Assembly: GCF_018332655.1 (NCBI RefSeq)
Contig: NZ_BOQL01000013.1
Span: 33,486-97,485, forward strand
Direction: 5' to 3'
Length of the DNA stretch: 64,000 nucleotides
Source: Actinoplanes auranticolor
GTDB taxonomy: Bacteria; Actinomycetota; Actinomycetes; Mycobacteriales; Micromonosporaceae
The notes under the pieces are model-generated. The model saw nothing but the letters and a program-made list of their open reading frames with translations. It did not search any database and was not told where the DNA came from. Within the stretch, counting starts at the first letter, position 1, and each line of letters starts with the position of its first letter. Below are positions 44,290 through 52,427 of the stretch, in pieces. A program made the translations under genes and the position numbers.

Positions 44290-45451
44290 ATGGCTCAGGT
44301 CATCATCGGCGTGGACCCTCACAAGCGTTCCGCGACCATCGAGGTCATCAACGACCGGGAACAGCTGTCGGGCAGGGCCGGTTCGGCACCGACCGCGACG
44401 GCTACAAGGCCATGCTCGCCGCCGGCCGTAAGCACACCGACCGCGTCTGGGCCGTCGAGGGCTGCTCCGGGTCGGCCGGCACGTCGCTCAGCGCCTGGTC
44501 GCCGACGGTGAGACCATGCTGGACGTGCCCGCGAAGCTGTCTGCCCGGGCGAGGGTGTTCGCCACCGGTCAGGGCCGCAAGAGCGACCCGGTCGATGCCC
44601 GCAGCGTCGCCGTGGTCGCTCTGCGCACTACCGGCCTGCGCCAGGTTGTCGTCGACGACACCACGGTGGCGCTGCGGCTGCTGGTCGACCGCCGCGATCA
44701 GCTCGGCCGGACCCGCACCGAAGTGGTCAGCCGCCTGCATCACCTGCTGCTTGAGTTAATGCCGGGCGGGGCGAAGAAGTTCCTGTCCGCGACCCAGGCC
44801 CGCGCCCTGCTCAAGACCGTCCGCCCGCGTGACGTCGTCGGCAGAACCCGTCGCTGGCTGGCATCAGAGCTGATCCACGAACTTGTTGTCATCGACAAGA
44901 AGATCAAGATCGCCAACGCTGAGCTGACCGAGCTGGTCGACACCACCGGCAGCCGGCTGCAGGACCTCACCGGCATCGGCCCGTCCGGCGCCGCCCGGCT
45001 GCTCGGCGACATCGGTGACATCAACCGCTTCGCCAGCCGAGCGCACTTCGCGTCCTGGAGCGGTACCGCACCCATCGACGCCTCGTCGGGCGATCAGAAC
45101 CGGCACCGGCTTTCGCGGGCGGGCAACCGGCGCATCAACCGGGCTCTGCACATCATGGCCATCGTTCAGCTCCGCCGCGACACCGAAGGCCGCGCCTACT
45201 ACCGGCGCAAAATCGCCGCCGGCAAGACACCGATGGAAGCGCTGCGCGCCCTGAAACGACGCCTGTCCGACATCGTCTACAAGCGCATGGTCGCCGACGC
45301 CAAAACGGTAGGGACGGGCCCGGGAGGACAAGCGGGGGCGACTCTGCAATCCAGCGCGGCCGACCTGAACCCCACGATCGACACTTCGGAAAAGTCACTT
45401 CCCGGACCCGCCGAGCACCAGCCTAGAACACCCTCCCTCGCCGCCTCTTGA
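44290..45451 (+). pseudogene. IS110-family transposase with two frameshifts
   Basis: The protein begins MAQVIIGVDPHKRSATIEVIN in one frame, continues as VGQGRFGTDRDGYKAML in a second, and then reads LVADGETMLDVPAKLSAR to the end in a third. The last part includes KSDPVDARSVAVVAL, LTGIGPSGAARLLGDIG and RRINRALHIMAI, matching the DEDD and Transposase_20 domains of IS110. Two shifts near 44365-44470 break it. The 5' flank (43984-44289) has no gene and probably holds the element's left end. It is a different IS from the one at 29838-31039. Confidence 0.85.
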
Positions 45452-45526
45452 CATAGAGGGGTGCCATGACAATGCGTCGGGACGTTGCGCTGTTGCTGTT
45501 GCCGGCAAGTGCGTCATGCAGCGCCT

Positions 45527-45724
45527 TCAGTTCGGCTCCGGGCGGTGCTCGCGGATCCAGTGGTCGACTTCGTCAGTTCTCCAGACCTTGCCCTGAGAGA
45601 GGTGGGCTACGGGCCGAGGGAAGTCGGCGCGACTGGTGATCTGGTAGACGCGTTGCCGGCTGACTCCACCCAGACGGACGCGGATCTCATGGGCGCCGAC
45701 GAGTCGGATCTCGGTTGTAATCAT
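45527..45724 (-). CDS. AlpA/excisionase-like helix-turn-helix protein
   Basis: The 65-residue protein has the MerR-like HTH seen in AlpA and Xis proteins: LVGAHEIRVRLGGVSRQRVYQITSRADFP and GKVWRTDEVDHWI. Such proteins help excise or control mobile elements. A promoter with TTGCAA, 18 bases and TACTGT ends five bases before the ATG, so the mRNA is probably leaderless. Its location after a broken IS110 in accessory DNA fits a remnant or active mobile element. No integrase is directly adjacent. Confidence 0.8.
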   Translation of the reverse strand: MITTEIRLVGAHEIRVRLGGVSRQRVYQITSRADFPRPVAHLSQGKVWRTDEVDHWIREHRPEPN

Positions 45725-45729
45725 GCTCT

Positions 45730-45759
45730 ACAGTAGTCATGCGTCAACTGGCTTTGCAA
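45730..45759 (-). promoter_or_regulatory. Leaderless promoter of the AlpA-like gene
   Basis: On the minus strand TTGCAA (45754-45759), an 18-base spacer and TACTGT (45730-45735) precede the ATG at 45724 by five bases. The spacing places the transcript start at the codon. Confidence 0.5.
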
Positions 45760-45987
45760 CTAGAGGAGCGTGCTTCCGGCCGTACTGCTTGGTGCGCTGC
45801 CCTCATCTACCGGTCGTGGTTCCGGCCCCGCCGGGTCGGAGTTGGGAGGCCCAGACCCTGACCCTCCACACCGCCGCTGTTGTTCGACACCTGGGAACGC
45901 GCCTACTAGCTCCAGTACAAGACCGTCCGTACGAGCAAGCACCCATGATCACCAGCTGGGACGTATTGACTACGTCAAGTAACATCG

Positions 45988-46476
45988 GTGCTCGTGCGTC
46001 TCCTGGCCGTAGAACCGTCGCCTGTGCATGAGTACACCGTGTGGGACAACATCGGCTACAGCCTTCTCCTGTTGGCCTTCCTTACGGCGTGGCTGTGCTA
46101 CTGGGTGGGGTTCAAGGTCAAAGCGAAGTGCCTCGTAGTGGACGAGTCAACACAGAAACCGTGCACCGAAGACGCAAGAGTCATCCTTGGCTGCGAAGAG
46201 CTGCACAAGTGGAAGAAGCCGTGGGCATGGCTCCGCCACCTCGGGGCAGCCTCATGGCTCGACCGTTGGTGCAACCGCCTCCACATCGTTCCACCGTCCT
46301 TCGCTCCCATGCCGATGCCACGGGTGGCAACCGCTCCCGCCAGCTTCCCCGCAGCTCCGCAGCCGCAGACGCCAGGAACCAAGATGACCCGGGAAGCCCG
46401 GATCGCGGTGTGGGCGTTGATCTTCGCCATCATCCAGGCGGGCACGGGGATCATCGCCCTTGTCGCCAGCCAATAG
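45988..46476 (+). CDS. Small membrane protein
   Basis: The 162-residue frame has a hydrophobic helix near 25-45 (IGYSLLLLAFLTAWLCYWVG) and a second at the C-terminus (IAVWALIFAIIQAGTGIIALVAS). A charged, cysteine-bearing middle and a proline-rich linker lie between. I do not recognise a family. The start is uncertain: GTG 45988 and GTG 46024 are both possible. It occurs among other small accessory genes. Confidence 0.55.
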   Translation: MLVRLLAVEPSPVHEYTVWDNIGYSLLLLAFLTAWLCYWVGFKVKAKCLVVDESTQKPCTEDARVILGCEELHKWKKPWAWLRHLGAASWLDRWCNRLHIVPPSFAPMPMPRVATAPASFPAAPQPQTPGTKMTREARIAVWALIFAIIQAGTGIIALVASQ

Positions 46477-46854
46477 AAGGCGAGTGTACGAACTGGGGCA
46501 GCCGTGGACTGTCTACGCCGCGGTGCGGCTACTGCTTCGGCTCGGCATGCCGGAGTGAGAGCGCCCGGACGGTGACAGGGAAGCGGTCGTCGACCTTCCC
46601 GGCGACGCGCTTGACTATGGCGAGGGCGTGTCTAGATCGGCGGACGTAGCGCCGCCCACAGGTGTCGCTGGTGACGGGACCAGCCGCCGCCAGCTTGCGC
46701 CGCACGGGCGGCGAAGGGCTCCCTGGGAGCCGACTTGCCCGTGACTTGCATCACAAGTCTGGCATCGGATCCTGTATTCCAACGCACCCGGTGGCGCCAA
46801 AGGTCCCGAGCGAGTCAGTTCAGGCTCACTCAATCGACCGCGGAGGCGCTGCGC

Positions 46855-47052
46855 GTGCAGAACATGTACCTACGAGTTCTTTGGCTCGCCGCATCACTCG
46901 CCCTTGGCCTTTGGGCCGGCACGGCCTTGACCCTGCTCTCCTTGGCTGGCGGCCTCACCTTGCCGCTCTCCATCGCCGCAGGAATGGTCGCCAGTGGCGG
47001 CATGACCATGGGCATGGTGAAGATCCACCGCTTCCTACACTCGAAGCGATAA
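46855..47052 (+). CDS. Very small membrane protein
   Basis: The 65-residue frame from GTG 46855 contains two hydrophobic helices (LRVLWLAASLALGLWAGTAL and LSLAGGLTLPLSIAAGMVAS) and a basic end KIHRFLHSKR. It is followed after five bases by a very strong hairpin, which supports a real transcript end. No family is recognised, and the upstream limit of the gene is uncertain. The 46477-46854 stretch before it holds no supported gene. Confidence 0.45.
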   Translation: MQNMYLRVLWLAASLALGLWAGTALTLLSLAGGLTLPLSIAAGMVASGGMTMGMVKIHRFLHSKR

Positions 47053-47057
47053 CCCAA

Positions 47058-47093
47058 CGAGGCGCCCACCGGTTGAGGCCGGTGGGCGCCTCG
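47058..47093 (+). terminator. Perfect 15-bp hairpin terminator
   Basis: CGAGGCGCCCACCGG and its exact complement flank TTGAGG, starting six bases after the small membrane gene. No T-run follows. Confidence 0.75.
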
Positions 47094-47121
47094 TGCTGCT
47101 TGATCAAGGAGGAGAAACTGC

Positions 47122-47364
47122 ATGGCCGGCAAGGTTCTCTTTCCTCGGGCACGTCCATCTGGCCAGCCAAGCTGGCGAAGCGGCGATCCCGCCCCTAGTT
47201 GCGATCAGTGCAGGTTTTCGTCTTCGCTGACGAGCGCAACGCATCGAGCGGCCCTGACGGCACGCGATCGTACGGCGTGCAGCATCCACCTGCCCTATAC
47301 CAGCGTCGTCGCGGCACTAAGGGTCGTCGTCATGTTGTTGACCTCCTTCTCGGTGTTGCCGTAG
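47122..47364 (+). CDS. Doubtful small ORF with strong ribosome-binding site
   Basis: An ATG at 47122 has AAGGAGGAG seven to eight bases upstream, an unusually good site. The 80-residue frame (MAGKVLFPRARPSGQ start) lacks the G/C third-position bias of real genes here and has no recognised domain. It may be the decayed remainder of a gene whose start region is still intact. The stretch to 47403 holds nothing else I can support. Confidence 0.25.
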   Translation: MAGKVLFPRARPSGQPSWRSGDPAPSCDQCRFSSSLTSATHRAALTARDRTACSIHLPYTSVVAALRVVVMLLTSFSVLP

Positions 47365-47403
47365 AGATCACTCCACCAAGATCGACGACTTTGGATCAAG
47401 CTT

Positions 47404-47646
47404 CTAGCGTCGGCGGATCTGGGTCATCTTTGCCCAGTCCGACAGCTCGGATGGGACCGCGGCGAGCATCCGCTGCAGCATCCGGCGAGCGTCGGCCTCG
47501 TGGTCGAAGTAGTGCGTCACCTCGCGGCCGTCAGCACCGCCGGCTCGGCCGAGGACCTGCCAGCCGGTCTTGGTGCGGATCAGGAACACGTCGCGCCGGT
47601 TGAGGCCGTATCGCCTGTTGAACCAGTGCTCGACGCGTGCAGCCAC
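47404..47646 (-). CDS. Small conserved-looking protein, 80 residues
   Basis: The protein reads VAARVEHWFNRRYGLNRRDVF and later VLGRAGGADGREVTHYF, with good codon bias. It resembles small actinomycete proteins of unknown role. The GTG start at 47646 is preceded by a leaderless promoter. It is soluble and basic. No operon partner is adjacent on its strand. Confidence 0.6.
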   Translation of the reverse strand: MAARVEHWFNRRYGLNRRDVFLIRTKTGWQVLGRAGGADGREVTHYFDHEADARRMLQRMLAAVPSELSDWAKMTQIRRR

Positions 47647-47652
47647 ACCCGT

Positions 47653-47681
47653 AGGTTAGAACTGACGTTCGATTGAACCAA
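47653..47681 (-). promoter_or_regulatory. Leaderless promoter of the 80-residue gene
   Basis: On the minus strand TTGGTT (47676-47681), 17 bases and TAACCT (47653-47658) lie six bases before the GTG at 47646, so the mRNA should start at the codon. Confidence 0.6.
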
Positions 47682-47753
47682 GTCGGCGAATTACACCGAT
47701 GTCATTCGTTTCCGCAGGTAGCGCCCTTGATCGTCCCGTCGTAGCGTCAAGGC

Positions 47754-47951
47754 GTGGAGCCCAAGGTCCAGCACGCGATGCAGACACCTGATGGTGGCTG
47801 GCGCGTCGAGATCGTCAAACGCGGGCGGACCCAGTGGTACCGGGTCATCCACGACGACAACATCATCGACTGGCTCAGCATCGCCGCCGTCCAGCGGATC
47901 CTCGGCGAAGCCGGCGTAGACATGGCTGACCTCACAGACGCTGCGGCATAA
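47754..47951 (+). CDS. Small protein, 65 residues
   Basis: The frame starts at GTG 47754 and encodes a compact sequence with TPDGGWRVEIVKRGRTQWYRVIHDDNIIDWLS, which looks like a small beta-sheet followed by a helix (IAAVQRILGEAGVDMADLTDA). Codon bias is good. It precedes the YaaC-like gene by 39 bases on the same strand. Function is unknown. Confidence 0.55.
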   Translation: MEPKVQHAMQTPDGGWRVEIVKRGRTQWYRVIHDDNIIDWLSIAAVQRILGEAGVDMADLTDAAA

Positions 47952-47990
47952 CTGCAGGCGCCCACCTTCTCCATGCGGTAAGACTGGGCG

Positions 47991-49124
47991 ATGACTTGGC
48001 AGGACATCCGCGCCTTACGGGCAGCGCCGACAGGGTTCGCCGTAAACGACAAGGGGCGGCAGGCACTATTTCAGGCGGCCCTCGGTCAGGCCGAAGAACT
48101 CGCCACGGCCGCAGCGGCGGTCGGCTACGCCGCCAGCCCTCTGCCGTTGTTCTACTCGCTGAGCCAGGCTAGCCGCGCCATCGTTGCCGCCCGCCACCAG
48201 GGAGTTAAGTACACGGTCAAGGGGCACGGTCTTCACTTCGACGTGGCGCACAGGCTTCCCGAGCGCGAGAGCACCGACCTGGATCGCACGCTGTACGGCA
48301 AGGTGTCCCCTCCCGCGCCGCCACGACCCGCGAAGACCTGCCCGCACTGCGACGAAGTCATCACTCCTGTTGGCCGCCCGACGAGGCAGGCATTCCAGGT
48401 TGTTGCAGAAGCGACCGAATCCGCGCAGCTGGCCGGGCCCGCTGAGCTTGGTGCGTTGTGGGCCGCGAACCCCGACCTCACCCATGTGCCGATCCCCGAG
48501 GGGTTCGGCCGCTGGCCGACCGTGTTGGACGCGCCGATGGGCGGCAACACGTCAGGACAGCACCCGCCGATCCCCACACTCGGCGAACCAATGGAGAAAA
48601 CCCACGGCATGGTTTGGGCGCATCTCAACCTGCCCTTGATGACCGGCGGGGAGCTTGCTCAGGTACTCGAGCGGTATCCGACCCTGCGCGGAGCGTGCGG
48701 GCTGACCGAGGACTATGTGAGGGCTGGGGCTGGGGACGTGGTGGCGCTGACGTCCGGCGAGAACGAACCGGACCGGATCGCTGTCGTGACAGATGCGCCG
48801 GAGGACATCCCCGAGTCGACGCTGTGGAATCTGCGTGCTCTGATGTTCTCGGTGGTCGAGGTTGACACCACCTTGCCGGTTTGGCCGAGGCCGAATTTCC
48901 GCGGCTATGCCTCGCCGGCGGTTGGAGGAGGCCTGTCACCGTCGCCGCTGATGCTGTGGTGGGCGTTGCTGCTCGGACTGTCGAGCCTGGCCCGGTACCA
49001 CCCAGCGGCGTGGGCTCAGGCAATCAACGTGGATTCATCGCGATTGGCGGTGCCGTTGCAGCAGGTCCTGGACGTAGCGGCCGATCGAGTACCCGTGCGG
49101 GTGCTCGCCGCCTTGCGTAGCTAG
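47991..49124 (+). CDS. YaaC-like protein
   Basis: The 377-residue protein has FYSLSQASRAIVAARHQGV near 60 and a C-terminal PLMLWWALLLGLSSLARYHPAAWAQAI region. Both match YaaC-type proteins of unknown role. A CPHC motif (about 116-119) could bind metal, but no second cysteine pair is clear. It is probably co-transcribed with the small gene before it. Start is ATG 47991. Confidence 0.6.
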   Translation: MTWQDIRALRAAPTGFAVNDKGRQALFQAALGQAEELATAAAAVGYAASPLPLFYSLSQASRAIVAARHQGVKYTVKGHGLHFDVAHRLPERESTDLDRTLYGKVSPPAPPRPAKTCPHCDEVITPVGRPTRQAFQVVAEATESAQLAGPAELGALWAANPDLTHVPIPEGFGRWPTVLDAPMGGNTSGQHPPIPTLGEPMEKTHGMVWAHLNLPLMTGGELAQVLERYPTLRGACGLTEDYVRAGAGDVVALTSGENEPDRIAVVTDAPEDIPESTLWNLRALMFSVVEVDTTLPVWPRPNFRGYASPAVGGGLSPSPLMLWWALLLGLSSLARYHPAAWAQAINVDSSRLAVPLQQVLDVAADRVPVRVLAALRS

Positions 49125-49210
49125 CGGCCCGCTTGAAGGAGTTATCCATAGGCTCGCCGAACGGCACGGCTTGGAGCTTCTGTTGCTTCTAGGTTCGGCC
49201 ATGTCCAGCC

Positions 49211-50332
49211 CTACCGGAGGGACAACGCGGACTTCAGCACGGCCGCCGCATCGGTGGCTGCGGTGGTCAGCCGCAGCAGGCTCGATTGTGGCAGCTTCCC
49301 GACGCCAAGACCGGACTCCGCGGCGAGGCGGCTGAGGTTGCTGCGTTGGTCGTCGGTGATGCCCTCGATGGATTCACGGAAGCTGAGCACGTCACGTGCG
49401 GCGTACCCGTCTGCGGAGTCAATCGCGTCCTCGGCGGCGCGGTTGAGCAGCTCCGGCGCCACGTCAGGGCTGATGGTGTGGGCGAGGGTGGCGATGGTGA
49501 GCCCGAGTCTGGCGTGGTACGAGGCGTAGCCGGCCATGGGCTTACGCGCGGAGTACCTCGCGACGGCGGCGGTGAGGTACGGCGACATCAGGGCGTCGGT
49601 CGGGTCGGTGCACATGATTTGGAGGCATGCGGCAACCTCCTGTTCCCAGGGCTGTGTGGGGTCACTCTGGGCAAGCGATGCCCGACCTTCGGCAAGCTTC
49701 CCCGCCACGCAGTGCGCGATGATCGCGGCTTGGCGACCTTCCATCAGGTGAATCCCGATGCCCTTATAGCGCCGCGCATGCTCTGCGGCCTCCGCCCAAC
49801 GGCCGGCCAGGCCGAGAGCGCGCACGCCCTCGCCGATGAGTTGGAGCCAGGTCCATTCGCGGAGTTCTCGGTGTTCGCTGGTCGCGCCGACGAGGTTGGC
49901 GGTGGGCAACGTCTGGGCGCTGACAACGAGGTCGGTGCCTCGGATGACGGCGTGGAACATCGCTTTCAGGAGGTGCATGGCGGTGTTGCCGTCGTTTGCG
50001 CGCAGGTCGAGGCGGGCCAGGTTCAGTACCGGTTCGAGCAGGTATCGGCCTTCGAGGACGGTCAGTGGTCGCGGTAGGCGGCGGTGTGCGTCGATGTGCT
50101 GCCAGCACAGGTGCCGGGCAAGGTCGGCCATGCCGCTGTCGCTGGCGATCAGTGCGGCCTTGTTCAGCGCGTGCGCCGCGTCGGCCATGCCGTCCTCGGC
50201 CTTGTCTCTGGCGGTCTCGACGGCGTGTTCAATCTCTCTGAAGCGCAAGGTCAGCGCGGGGCATGCGGGGCGGGGACGGCCGAGCAGGGGGAAGCGGCGG
50301 ACGACGGCGGCGAGGGGCGCGGATGGCAGCAT
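49211..50332 (-). CDS. Helical protein at the end of the lanthipeptide cluster
   Basis: The 373-residue protein is almost entirely alpha-helical with TPR-like pairs (ALNKAALIASDSGMADLARHLCWQHI, GLAGRWAEAAEHARRYKGI). It has no enzymatic motif. It begins two bases after the SpaB_C-type gene stop, so it belongs to the lanthipeptide operon. Similar helical proteins are found with regulators in such clusters, but a function cannot be assigned. Confidence 0.65.
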   Translation of the reverse strand: MLPSAPLAAVVRRFPLLGRPRPACPALTLRFREIEHAVETARDKAEDGMADAAHALNKAALIASDSGMADLARHLCWQHIDAHRRLPRPLTVLEGRYLLEPVLNLARLDLRANDGNTAMHLLKAMFHAVIRGTDLVVSAQTLPTANLVGATSEHRELREWTWLQLIGEGVRALGLAGRWAEAAEHARRYKGIGIHLMEGRQAAIIAHCVAGKLAEGRASLAQSDPTQPWEQEVAACLQIMCTDPTDALMSPYLTAAVARYSARKPMAGYASYHARLGLTIATLAHTISPDVAPELLNRAAEDAIDSADGYAARDVLSFRESIEGITDDQRSNLSRLAAESGLGVGKLPQSSLLRLTTAATDAAAVLKSALSLR

Positions 50333-50334
50333 GG

Positions 50335-51282
50335 TTAGCTCCGGGGCAGGACGGCGGCCTTCGCGGCGTGTGCGAGGGCGCCTTGGGCGTGGGCGGACAG
50401 GCCGAGCCTGTTCCAGTGGAAGATCACAACCTGGGCCAGAATGCTGCGCAGACCGCGATCGAGGCTGCCGGTGGTGGCGGCGTCCCCGAGGTGGCGGCCG
50501 GCGTGGATGAATGCGGACAGCCAGGGCGCGGCAAATGCGACCGGCCCGGTTGGGGCGAACAGCGGCATGTCGGGCCGAACTTCGACGGCGAGCAGTGGCC
50601 GCATCTGCGTCGCGAGCGTGAGGACGCGCTCGGTGTCGGTCTCGGCGGGGATGGGTCGCATCTGGGCTACTCGGTCGAAGACGTCCCCGGCCTCGAACCA
50701 GTCCAGCCCGGCGTGTTGCTGCAATGCGCGGATGAGAAGGAGTGACAGTTCGCGGCGGCCCAGCTTCGGCGTCTGCTGGACGGCGTAGGTGAGGACGCCT
50801 CGGCTGTCGGCGCAGAACAGCTCATGCACGACAGTCATCGCGTTTTCGCCGCCGAAGGCAGCGGTTTCCGGCTCGTAGATGCTCGGCCGCCAGCCGTCGA
50901 TTGTGCAGGCCGCAACGAGGTCGTCGAGCGCAGCGGCGACCGCATGATGATGGTCCGTTCGTACGCGCAGCCGCCAGTCCGGGTGTTTGCGCAGGAACCA
51001 CCAGGCGGCGTGTCCGGCATCGAGCTGGTTCAGGCGTGGTGCGACACGTTCGGCGAAGGTCGCTTCCATGCTCGGCCAGTCTGTTGGTGTGATCCGTGCC
51101 TGGAACCAGGCCCGCTCGTGGCGGAGTTGCAGGGCGGCCCGTCCGGCGGCGCGGTAGGTCTCCACCGCGTCGGTGAGGTCCACACCATTAACAGCGGAGC
51201 GTTCGACCGCCGTGCCAGCGAGGACCGCCTCCACGCGGGCGGCGAGCTGGCCGGAGGGCAGAGTCAGGCGATCAGCAAGCAT
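50335..51282 (-). CDS. SpaB_C/thiopeptide-type elimination-domain protein
   Basis: The 315-residue protein carries the SpaB C-terminal (thiopeptide-type bacteriocin biosynthesis) domain: ERAWFQARITPTDW, AAWWFLRKHPDWRLRVR and WRPSIYEPETAAFGGENAM. In class I lanthipeptide systems this domain removes glutamate from glutamylated Ser/Thr to give dehydro residues. The ATG at 51282 has GAGGTGGG upstream and overlaps the LanC stop. Here it is separate, although the large LanB seems to carry its own copy. It may act on a second substrate or complement the fused domain. Confidence 0.85.
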   Translation of the reverse strand: MLADRLTLPSGQLAARVEAVLAGTAVERSAVNGVDLTDAVETYRAAGRAALQLRHERAWFQARITPTDWPSMEATFAERVAPRLNQLDAGHAAWWFLRKHPDWRLRVRTDHHHAVAAALDDLVAACTIDGWRPSIYEPETAAFGGENAMTVVHELFCADSRGVLTYAVQQTPKLGRRELSLLLIRALQQHAGLDWFEAGDVFDRVAQMRPIPAETDTERVLTLATQMRPLLAVEVRPDMPLFAPTGPVAFAAPWLSAFIHAGRHLGDAATTGSLDRGLRSILAQVVIFHWNRLGLSAHAQGALAHAAKAAVLPRS

Positions 51283-52427
51283 GCATCCCACCTCGATTGC
51301 GGCGGCTGGCCGGTGCGGATGGTTTGCGTGGTGAGGGCGACGCCGGTGTTCCCGGTCAGGAATCCGGTGTCCCCGCCGTGTTCGGCATCGGTGATCAGCG
51401 CGGCGAGGGCGGGGAGCTGCTCCGCGATGACGTGGTTGGTGGTGTCGGCGGCGGCGCGGTAGGCGGTCTGGTAGAGCCCGGCGAATCCGTGGCAGATGCC
51501 GGTGTCGGTGAGCATGCCGAGCTGTGGCCGGGTGAGGCACGCGGCGAGGGTGAGTTCGGCCGTGGTCTTGCGGGTGCGGTCGCCGGTGGCGATGGCGGCG
51601 AGTTGCTGGGCTCGGGCGATGCCCGCAGCGCCGTAGCACCACGACGGCCGACCGGGGCCGTCGTGGGTAGGGCGGCCGGTGCGCAACTGGTCACGGGTGA
51701 TCCATTGCGGCCACCACACGCCGGACGCGGAATCCTGTCGCCATTGGTCGAAGAAGGCGCAGAGCCAGCCGATCGCCTCGTTCTGTCCCTCGACGGTGTG
51801 GCCGTGGCGGGCGGCGTGGGCGAGGAACGCGAGCAGCCCGGCCGCGCCGTGCGCCATGCCCAGGTTGGCGTGCCCGCCCGGGGTCGGGAGAAGCGGGTCG
51901 GGGTCGTGGTCGACCCACCAGCCCGGTACGTGCACCCCGTCGTGGTAGCGGGGTTGGACCATGCGGACCACGTAGCGCAGCACATCGCCCAGCTCGTCGC
52001 TGCCGGGTGCGCAACGCATGAGCAGGACGCCGACGCCGATCAACCCGGTGAACAGGTCATATTCGGCGAAGGTGGCGGCACGATCCTGTCGAAGGCGTTC
52101 GCCGGCTGCGGTGAGGCGTCGCCGGGTGAGTCGCCGGACATGCACGTCGAGAGCTTGCCGGGCGGCCGGGAAGCGCTCGCACCCATCGGCCGTGGTGGTG
52201 TGGAGCAGGAAGGCGATGGCGGGCGCACCGTAGTAGAGGCCGGTGTGCGTGCCCGCGTCGACTCGTCCGGCCGTGGCCTGCTTGATCAGGCGTTGCGCGG
52301 TGGCCCAGGTGTCGGCGCCGTTGAATGCCTGTTCGATCGCCAGCAGGGCGTGACCGGCAGTCCCGAAGGCCAGTGATTGCGCAGCAGCCTCGTCGCGGGT
52401 GAGGGTCACCGCGCCGGCGGCGGTCAT
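51264..52427 (-). CDS. Lanthionine synthetase C-like cyclase (LanC)
   Basis: The 387-residue protein has the LanC alpha-alpha barrel landmarks: GTHTGLYYGAPAIAF, NLGMAHGAAGLLAFL, SWCYGAAGIARAQ (zinc cysteine) and CHGFAGLYQTAY (zinc Cys-His). LanC joins cysteine thiols to dehydrated residues, making the thioether rings. It shares ATGA with the LanB gene before it and overlaps the SpaB_C gene after it, so all three are translated together. The zinc ligands are intact, so activity is likely. Confidence 0.93.
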   Translation of the reverse strand: MTAAGAVTLTRDEAAAQSLAFGTAGHALLAIEQAFNGADTWATAQRLIKQATAGRVDAGTHTGLYYGAPAIAFLLHTTTADGCERFPAARQALDVHVRRLTRRRLTAAGERLRQDRAATFAEYDLFTGLIGVGVLLMRCAPGSDELGDVLRYVVRMVQPRYHDGVHVPGWWVDHDPDPLLPTPGGHANLGMAHGAAGLLAFLAHAARHGHTVEGQNEAIGWLCAFFDQWRQDSASGVWWPQWITRDQLRTGRPTHDGPGRPSWCYGAAGIARAQQLAAIATGDRTRKTTAELTLAACLTRPQLGMLTDTGICHGFAGLYQTAYRAAADTTNHVIAEQLPALAALITDAEHGGDTGFLTGNTGVALTTQTIRTGQPPQSRWDACLLIA

